Positions 5,877 to 10,161 of a stretch of 10,161 nucleotides of DNA are shown in pieces; position 1 is the stretch's first letter; the number at the start of each line of letters is the position of its first letter. Location: contig SBHH01000101.1 of NCBI GenBank assembly GCA_006226265.1, positions 1-10,161 on the forward strand, in the 5' to 3' direction. The DNA is from Alphaproteobacteria bacterium (GTDB lineage Bacteria; Pseudomonadota; Alphaproteobacteria; Sneathiellales; Sneathiellaceae). Made by a program: the position numbers and the translations under genes. The notes beneath the pieces were generated by a model, which saw nothing but the letters and a program-made list of their open reading frames with translations, was not told the DNA's origin and did not search any database.

Positions 5877-7088
5877 CGAAAGCTTGAATAAATCGAAGAG
5901 CGCCGCCTTCGAGAGCGTGAAGTTGGAGGCGATCCAGCGCGCCTCCATTTCCTTCAAGAGGAGTCCGAGCGCCGCGCCCTCCACGGTGCCTGCAGCAATC
6001 AGGTCCTTGCCCGCCACGGGGAATTGCGGTCGCCGCCATTTTTCCGCCTGTTCAAGATAGGCCGCAAAATCACCTTCCGTATCGGAGAGAGCCATCAGAA
6101 GCCGGGTTTGCCCGGAAAAGACATGTGCGCCCAACGCATAAAGAAGATGGCTCCGCGCTTCCCAAGCCAATCCCGCCGTCACCTCGCCGCCGCAAAGCGC
6201 AAGAAGATGCGCGCTCAGTTTCCGGGAAAGGCCCAGGCGGTTGATCAGAACCTCAGCCCCCGCCGGCACTCCGTTCACGAGGGCCGCGAGCCTTAAGGCA
6301 ATCTCCGCGTCTTTTGCGCCTTCCAGAAGCTTTTGAAGCGTTTCGGGGAAAAGCGGTAAATCGAACAGAATGGCATGAATGCCATCCCGCTCCATCAAGG
6401 ACAAGGCAGGCACGGGGTTTTTAACCTCAAGAAGCGTCAGAAATTCCTTTCGCACCCGTTCGCGTGAAAGCCGGGTGAGCCCGCTTGCGTTTTCAAGAAT
6501 GGCGGCGAGCGCTGCGGTATCCGGTTCCGCCCCGCCAAAGCGGGCAAAAAACCGGAAATAGCGGAGGATACGAAGATAATCCTCCTGTATGCGCATCGCG
6601 GGATCGCCGATAAAACGGACATGGCTATTGTTGAGATCCTCAAGCCCGCCGACCGGATCATGAAGCGTGCCCTTCGGGTCCAGATAAAGTGCGTTCATGG
6701 TGAAATCACGCCGCTCCGCATCCCCCTGCCAGTCATTGGTGAAGGCGACATCCGCATGGCGGCCGTGGCTTTTCACATCAACCCGTAATGTGGTAATTTC
6801 AAACTGCCGTGCACCCGAAACGGCGGTGACTGTGCCATGCTTGATGCCGGTCGGTAGCGCGCGGATTTTGGACGCCGCGAGGCCCACCATTACATTTTCC
6901 GGCGAAAGATCAATGGCGATATCGATATCTTCGGTATGAAGTCCCAGCAGCGCATCACGGACGCATCCGCCGACAAAGCGGGGATGCCCGCCCGCCTTTT
7001 CAAGGGCGGCAAGCAGGTCCTCCGTTTCCGGCCAGTTGCGCCAGGCAGGCGGATTTCTCGCGATATCGATGAGCTTGCCGCCGCCCAT
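5862..7088 (-). CDS. cca: CCA tRNA nucleotidyltransferase
   Basis: The protein has 408 residues and is a class II nucleotidyltransferase of the poly(A) polymerase/CCA-adding family, which builds or repairs the 3' CCA of tRNAs using CTP and ATP. Motifs in order are FVGGCVRDALLG (38-49), catalytic acids Asp54 and Asp56 in EDIDIAI, ERRDFTMNAL (125-134), DPVGGLEDL (144-152) and the nucleotide-selecting EDYLRILRYFRF (169-180). The C-terminal helical part is the short alphaproteobacterial form without an HD phosphohydrolase domain that I can see. The ATG at 7088 lies 6 bases after the stop of the DUF6111 gene, with AAGGA overlapping that gene's end, so translation is likely coupled. A poly(A) polymerase cannot be fully excluded from motifs. 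The EDYLR block and the alphaproteobacterial gene order favour CCA addition. Confidence 0.92.
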   Translation of the reverse strand: MGGGKLIDIARNPPAWRNWPETEDLLAALEKAGGHPRFVGGCVRDALLGLHTEDIDIAIDLSPENVMVGLAASKIRALPTGIKHGTVTAVSGARQFEITTLRVDVKSHGRHADVAFTNDWQGDAERRDFTMNALYLDPKGTLHDPVGGLEDLNNSHVRFIGDPAMRIQEDYLRILRYFRFFARFGGAEPDTAALAAILENASGLTRLSRERVRKEFLTLLEVKNPVPALSLMERDGIHAILFDLPLFPETLQKLLEGAKDAEIALRLAALVNGVPAGAEVLINRLGLSRKLSAHLLALCGGEVTAGLAWEARSHLLYALGAHVFSGQTRLLMALSDTEGDFAAYLEQAEKWRRPQFPVAGKDLIAAGTVEGAALGLLLKEMEARWIASNFTLSKAALFDLFKLSSPDA

Positions 7089-7094
7089 ACGGTG

Positions 7095-7397
7095 TCAGTC
7101 CTTCGCGCCTTCGGGGGTCTTGACCTGATCGGCAGGCACCACCTGGGAATCGATGATTTTCCCGTTTTCGAACCTCGGTGGGATATAGACCGTGCCCTCA
7201 CGCGGCTCCCCGTTCACAAAGCCAAGGGCGATGAAGCTCGCCGCCGTCAGGATCAGCCCCACAAGGGTGACGGCGGCCAGGGATTTCTTCTCCCAGGATT
7301 TTTCCCCGCCAGCCCGGGCGTTAAAATAGAGATAGACCGCATAAACAACGAAAGGCAGGATAAAGGGGATGAAATGATATAAGAAGGCCCTGATCAT
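7095..7397 (-). CDS. DUF6111-family small membrane protein
   Basis: The protein has 100 residues and two predicted membrane helices, about 6-25 (LYHFIPFILPFVVYAVYLYF) and 40-61 (LAAVTLVGLILTAASF onward), joined by a charged loop. A soluble C-terminal tail contains GTVYIPPRFENGKI, which matches my memory of the conserved YxPP...DGKI stretch of DUF6111. The function is unknown. The start overlaps the stop of the Nudix gene by four bases (ATGA), and the stop is 6 bases before the CCA enzyme start. It is therefore embedded in a coupled operon. By the positive-inside rule both termini are hard to place, because the loop has mixed charges. Confidence 0.82.
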   Translation of the reverse strand: MIRAFLYHFIPFILPFVVYAVYLYFNARAGGEKSWEKKSLAAVTLVGLILTAASFIALGFVNGEPREGTVYIPPRFENGKIIDSQVVPADQVKTPEGAKD

Positions 7398-8047
7398 TCG
7401 TGAGAAATCCGCTCTGATAAATCCTTGATCATTCCGGCGGTCGCCCCCCAGATATAATAGTCGCCAAAGGGAATGGCATACCAGAAACGTTCGACCCCGT
7501 TATAAAATCCGCCGTGCCGCTTGCGATTCTCCGCTTTCAGGAGGAACTCCAGCGGTACCTCGAATATTTCCGATACCTCGCCTTCCTCCGGGCGCAAGCT
7601 AAAGGCGGGTTCCACAAGTCCGACAACCGGCGTCACCGAATAGCGTGTGACCGTAATATAGGTATTGAGGGCGCCAACCACCTCGACGAGCGAAGGATCG
7701 AGATTGATCTCCTCCTCCGCCTCGCGCAGCGCCGTCGCAACCGCCGTCGCGTCCCCTTCATCGGCACGCCCGCCCGGAAAGCTGATCTGTCCGGCATGCT
7801 TGGCAAGATGGGTCGCGCGGCGGGTCAGGATGACCGTCGGCCCCTCATTTCGCATGACAATCGGCACCAGCACGGCGGCAGGCGTATAGCGCTGCCCGAT
7901 CACCGGCACGCTCGCCGGGTTGAGATCGTGATCGCCGCGATATTCTCCACCCTCACCGAGGATGGAGGAAATAGCCGTCGGCACCGGGTCGAGAGCGTCT
8001 TTCAGCTTCCCGGCGAGCCCGAGGCGTTCAATTTTCAAATATGTCAT
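7394..8047 (-). CDS. Nudix hydrolase, CoA pyrophosphatase type
   Basis: The 217-residue protein has the CoA-specific extension ILTRRATHLAKHAGQISFPGG (start near residue 73). This runs directly into the Nudix box, with GGRADEGD at 92-99 and REAEEEI at 108-114, the metal-binding Glu residues of the REUxEE core. Spacing between the two halves is as in E. coli NudL as I recall it. Such enzymes cut CoA and its derivatives to acyl-phosphopantetheine and 3',5'-ADP. A VTPVVGLVEP block follows. The N-terminal 55 residues are an added helical region. The gene overlaps the end of DUF1285 by 20 bases and the start of DUF6111 by 4 bases, so it is translationally coupled on both sides. No separate Shine-Dalgarno is needed or clearly seen. 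Confidence 0.91.
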   Translation of the reverse strand: MTYLKIERLGLAGKLKDALDPVPTAISSILGEGGEYRGDHDLNPASVPVIGQRYTPAAVLVPIVMRNEGPTVILTRRATHLAKHAGQISFPGGRADEGDATAVATALREAEEEINLDPSLVEVVGALNTYITVTRYSVTPVVGLVEPAFSLRPEEGEVSEIFEVPLEFLLKAENRKRHGGFYNGVERFWYAIPFGDYYIWGATAGMIKDLSERISHE

Positions 8048-8612
8048 TCACCAAACCGAGCTCGAAAAATTCACCACTGCTCCAGAAGCCGAACCGCTTC
8101 TCGCCCTCGATCTCCTCCTCATTCGCGAGATTGACGAGATCATAGAAAACCGGCCTGGCGATCAGCGCCTCCAGATTTTCGCGGACCAGCACGTAAGGGG
8201 ACGGTTCCTTCGTTTCTGGATCGATTTCAAGCCGGAACAGATGATCGCTGTCCATGATCACATATTCGTCAACATTGGTGCGGAAGGAAAGCACGCGATC
8301 CCGCCCCTCGCCTTCCTGGAACATTTCAACGGCCAGAAAAGGCGCGTCATCGACCGTGATGCCGATCTTCTCGACCGGCGTGACCAGATAATATCTGTCG
8401 TCCGGATCGAGCCGCAAAACCCCGGAAAACAGCTTTACCAGCGGCTTCCGGCCGATCGGCGATCCGAGATAATACCAGGTTCCGTCCCGCGCGATCCGCA
8501 TGTCGAGATCACCGCAGAAGTCCGGATGCCATAAATGCACGGGCGGATGTTTTTGTCCCTCGATTTGTTTGAGGATGGCATTCAGGCCATCCCCGGTTTC
8601 TTTTTCCGTCAT
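8028..8612 (-). CDS. DUF1285-family protein
   Basis: A 194-residue soluble protein of unknown function. DUF1285 hallmarks are PPVHLWHPDFCGDLDMRIA (from 23), RDGTWYYLGSPIGR (42-55), LVKLFSGVLRLD and YYLVTPVEKIGI (from 74). A later SFRTNVDEYV and a closing PYVLVRENLEALIARPVFYDLV stretch also fit. I chose the ATG at 8612 (MTEKETG) because AAGG precedes it at suitable spacing. An upstream ATG at 8666 would add 18 basic residues that do not resemble the family and would run into the divergent promoter region. It is the first gene of the minus-strand operon leading to the Nudix, DUF6111 and CCA genes. Confidence 0.87.
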   Translation of the reverse strand: MTEKETGDGLNAILKQIEGQKHPPVHLWHPDFCGDLDMRIARDGTWYYLGSPIGRKPLVKLFSGVLRLDPDDRYYLVTPVEKIGITVDDAPFLAVEMFQEGEGRDRVLSFRTNVDEYVIMDSDHLFRLEIDPETKEPSPYVLVRENLEALIARPVFYDLVNLANEEEIEGEKRFGFWSSGEFFELGLVNDIFEN

Positions 8613-8721
8613 AATTTTGGCCTTAAAGACATTTATTTTGCTACTATATCTAGGATATTCGCGCATGGCTACCAGAGCGCAATGCCGAATTAGCCGTTTT
8701 CACTTTCATCTGCGAGGACGC
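8613..8721. promoter_or_regulatory. Divergent promoter region between the DUF1285 operon and the MoxR operon
   Basis: A 109-base AT-rich gap. For the minus-strand operon the best pair is TAGCCA (8671-8666), 17-base spacer, TATAGT (8648-8643). For the plus strand TTAAAG (8623-8628), 16-base spacer, TATATC (8645-8650) is possible but weak. The two -10-like elements overlap on CTACTATATC. Both sets of matches are partial, so exact boxes are uncertain; that promoters lie here follows from gene orientation. Confidence 0.35.
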
Positions 8722-9720
8722 ATGGAACCCACCACCGGCACGGAACAGCAGATTTTACAACGGGTCGATAGTCTGTCCGGGAAACTTGTCCGTCTTAAAT
8801 CGGGCATCGGCAATTATATCTTCGGTCAGGAGGAAGTACTGGAGCTGACCCTGATCACCCTGCTCGCGCGCGGGCATGCGCTGCTGATCGGGGTGCCGGG
8901 TCTCGCCAAAACCCGGCTGGTCGAGACTTTGGGTGCGGTCCTCGGCGTTTCCGACAAGCGGGTGCAGTTCACCCCCGATCTGATGCCCGCCGATATTCTG
9001 GGATCGGAAATCCTGGAAACGGCGGAGGATGGCAGCCATTTTTTCAAGTTCCTGCAAGGTCCGATTTTCGCGCAAGTCCTGATGGCGGACGAGATCAACC
9101 GGGCAAGCCCGCGCACCCAGTCCGCCCTTCTGCAGGCGATGCAGGAGGAATTTGTCACCATCGCGGGCGAGACCTATCCCCTGCCGAAGCCATTTCATGT
9201 GCTGGCAACCCAGAATCCGATCGAGCAGGAGGGGACCTATCCCCTCCCCGAAGCGCAGCTTGACCGCTTCCTCATGCAGATCAATGTCGGCTATCCAGAC
9301 CGGGAGACGGAACGCCGCATCCTTCTGGAAACGACCGGCAACGAAGAAGCGCGCCCCACGCAAATCCTCTCGCCCGAGGATTTGATGGAGGCACAGCATC
9401 TGGTCCGTGACATGCCCGTGAGCGATGCGGTGATCGATGCGATCCTGAAGCTGGTCCGCGACGGCCGCCCCGGCGAGAGCAGCAACCAGATGGTCAATAA
9501 ATATGTGTCCTGGGGGCCGGGCCCCCGGGCCAGTCAGGCGATGATTTTGGCGGTCCGCGCCCGCGCGCTTCTGGATGGCCGGATGAGCCCCTCGGTCGAT
9601 GACGTGATCGCCCTCGCCCGGCCGATCCTGCAGCACCGCATGGCGCTTTCCTATGCCGCGCGAGCCGAAAATATCACCATGGAGGATATCATCAGCGCCC
9701 TTGTCGCACCGTTGGAGTAA
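8722..9720 (+). CDS. MoxR-family AAA+ ATPase
   Basis: The 332-residue protein is a MoxR AAA+ ATPase, thought to act as a chaperone or remodeller for VWA-domain partners. Key elements are IFGQEEV (33-39), Walker A GVPGLAKT (57-64), Walker B LMADEINRA (120-128) and sensor 1 LATQNPIEQEGTYPLPEAQ (from 161, Asn165). RASQAM follows in the C-terminal lid. I chose the ATG at 8722 (MEPTTGT) because it gives the usual family length. AGGA is only 3 bases away, which is short. An in-frame ATG at 8665 with AGGA 9 bases upstream would add 19 residues and remains a real alternative. Three bases separate its stop from the DUF58 start, as in MoxR/DUF58 operons generally. Confidence 0.93.
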   Translation: MEPTTGTEQQILQRVDSLSGKLVRLKSGIGNYIFGQEEVLELTLITLLARGHALLIGVPGLAKTRLVETLGAVLGVSDKRVQFTPDLMPADILGSEILETAEDGSHFFKFLQGPIFAQVLMADEINRASPRTQSALLQAMQEEFVTIAGETYPLPKPFHVLATQNPIEQEGTYPLPEAQLDRFLMQINVGYPDRETERRILLETTGNEEARPTQILSPEDLMEAQHLVRDMPVSDAVIDAILKLVRDGRPGESSNQMVNKYVSWGPGPRASQAMILAVRARALLDGRMSPSVDDVIALARPILQHRMALSYAARAENITMEDIISALVAPLE

Positions 9721-9723
9721 GTG

Positions 9724-10161
9724 ATGTGGAAACCGGGACGAGCCTCGTCTGAGCGACCGGTGAGGAAAGCCGCGGCTGAGGCACTGGCTGATAGTCTGCC
9801 CGCCCTTGTTCTCGCGGCGGAGCATCTGGCGGGCAATCTCGACGTCGGGCTGCATGGCCGCCGCCGCGCAGGCATGGGAGAGGATTTCTGGCAGTTCAAA
9901 CCTTACGGTCAGGACGATCCGGCAAGCCAGATCGACTGGCGTCAGAGCGCAAAACGCGACCAGCTTTTCATCCGCCAGAAGGAGCTTGAAAGCGCCGAAA
10001 CCGTCTGGATCTGGCCAGATTTAAGCGCGACCATGGATTATGCCTCCGCCCCCGATGACGAAACCAAGGGGGAGCGCGCCGCAATCCTCGGCCTTGCGGT
10101 AGCGCTTCTCCTCTCGAAGGGCGGCGAGAAATTCGGCCTGCCCGGGCAAGGCTCCAAGGCC
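9724..10161 (+). CDS. DUF58-domain protein (N-terminal part, cut by window edge)
   Basis: The frame is open from the ATG at 9724 to the last base, giving 146 residues without a stop. GGAG at 9714-9717 lies 6 bases upstream, inside the end of the MoxR gene. DUF58 hallmarks are LHGRRRAGMGEDFWQFKPYG (43-62), QIDWRQSA (69-76), LFIRQKELESAE and WPDLSATM (97-104). The last is the position of the VWA-type metal site, usually DxSxS; here it reads Asp99-x-Ser101-x-Thr103. Such proteins partner with MoxR ATPases and are usually followed by membrane VWA/Bat-like genes, expected just beyond the window. There is no membrane segment in the visible part except the hydrophobic AAILGLAVALLL near the end. Confidence 0.92.
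   Translation, partial: MWKPGRASSERPVRKAAAEALADSLPALVLAAEHLAGNLDVGLHGRRRAGMGEDFWQFKPYGQDDPASQIDWRQSAKRDQLFIRQKELESAETVWIWPDLSATMDYASAPDDETKGERAAILGLAVALLLSKGGEKFGLPGQGSKA

Noticed and set aside
8500..8721. Upstream extension of the MoxR open frame
   Set aside because: It would overlap the DUF1285 coding region on the other strand, and its residues do not resemble MoxR N-termini.
8755..9855. 366-residue open frame on the minus strand opposite the MoxR gene
   Set aside because: It is an antisense shadow of a strongly conserved AAA+ gene in GC-rich DNA. Its protein is low in recognisable motifs and rich in His/Arg/Gly.
1..10161. CRISPR array, insertion sequence, phage or toxin-antitoxin module
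   Set aside because: There are no regularly spaced repeats, transposase or integrase motifs, terminal inverted repeats or paired small toxin-like genes.

Overview
The window looks like chromosomal DNA from an alphaproteobacterium. The indicators are a CpdR-type response regulator diverging from an N-formylglutamate amidohydrolase-like gene, DUF1285 and DUF6111 genes next to a short-form tRNA CCA-adding enzyme, and a MoxR ATPase followed by a DUF58 gene. Base composition is GC-rich and even by eye. Coding density is high, with 14 complete or nearly complete genes, one tRNA and short intergenic gaps. I see no integrase, transposase, CRISPR array or phage gene, so this reads as core genome rather than an accessory island. 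The genus cannot be fixed from this sequence alone.

Left part (1-2707). The apparent end of an upstream gene overlaps a 181-residue protein of unknown function. Next, on the minus strand, is a tRNA-Val(GAC) gene with an encoded CCA end, a recognisable promoter and a hairpin terminator. cpdR (minus) then diverges from a two-gene plus-strand unit: an N-formylglutamate amidohydrolase-family hydrolase and a phosphinothricin-type GNAT acetyltransferase.

Middle part (2759-5876). A secreted lytic transglycosylase-like protein (plus) converges on ada (minus), a full-length Ada methyl-phosphotriester/O6-methylguanine repair activator. Upstream of ada on the same strand is a small exported protein of unknown function. 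The 88-base gap between those two genes holds three short inverted repeats. Diverging from the small gene is a 'DWSA/DFPFGYP' protein that I infer to have an RNase H-like (DUF429-like) fold. Its start codon is uncertain.

Right part (5862-10161). A compact minus-strand operon runs DUF1285 - Nudix CoA pyrophosphatase - DUF6111 membrane protein - CCA-adding enzyme, with overlaps of 20 and 4 nt and a gap of 6 nt. It diverges from a plus-strand MoxR AAA+ ATPase and a DUF58 gene, which begin a MoxR/DUF58 operon cut off by the window edge.

I found no obviously new multi-gene system. The best leads are the DWSA protein with its possible AUU start, the pairing of DUF1285 and DUF6111 with CoA and tRNA-end metabolism, and the small exported protein plus dyad-rich leader beside ada.
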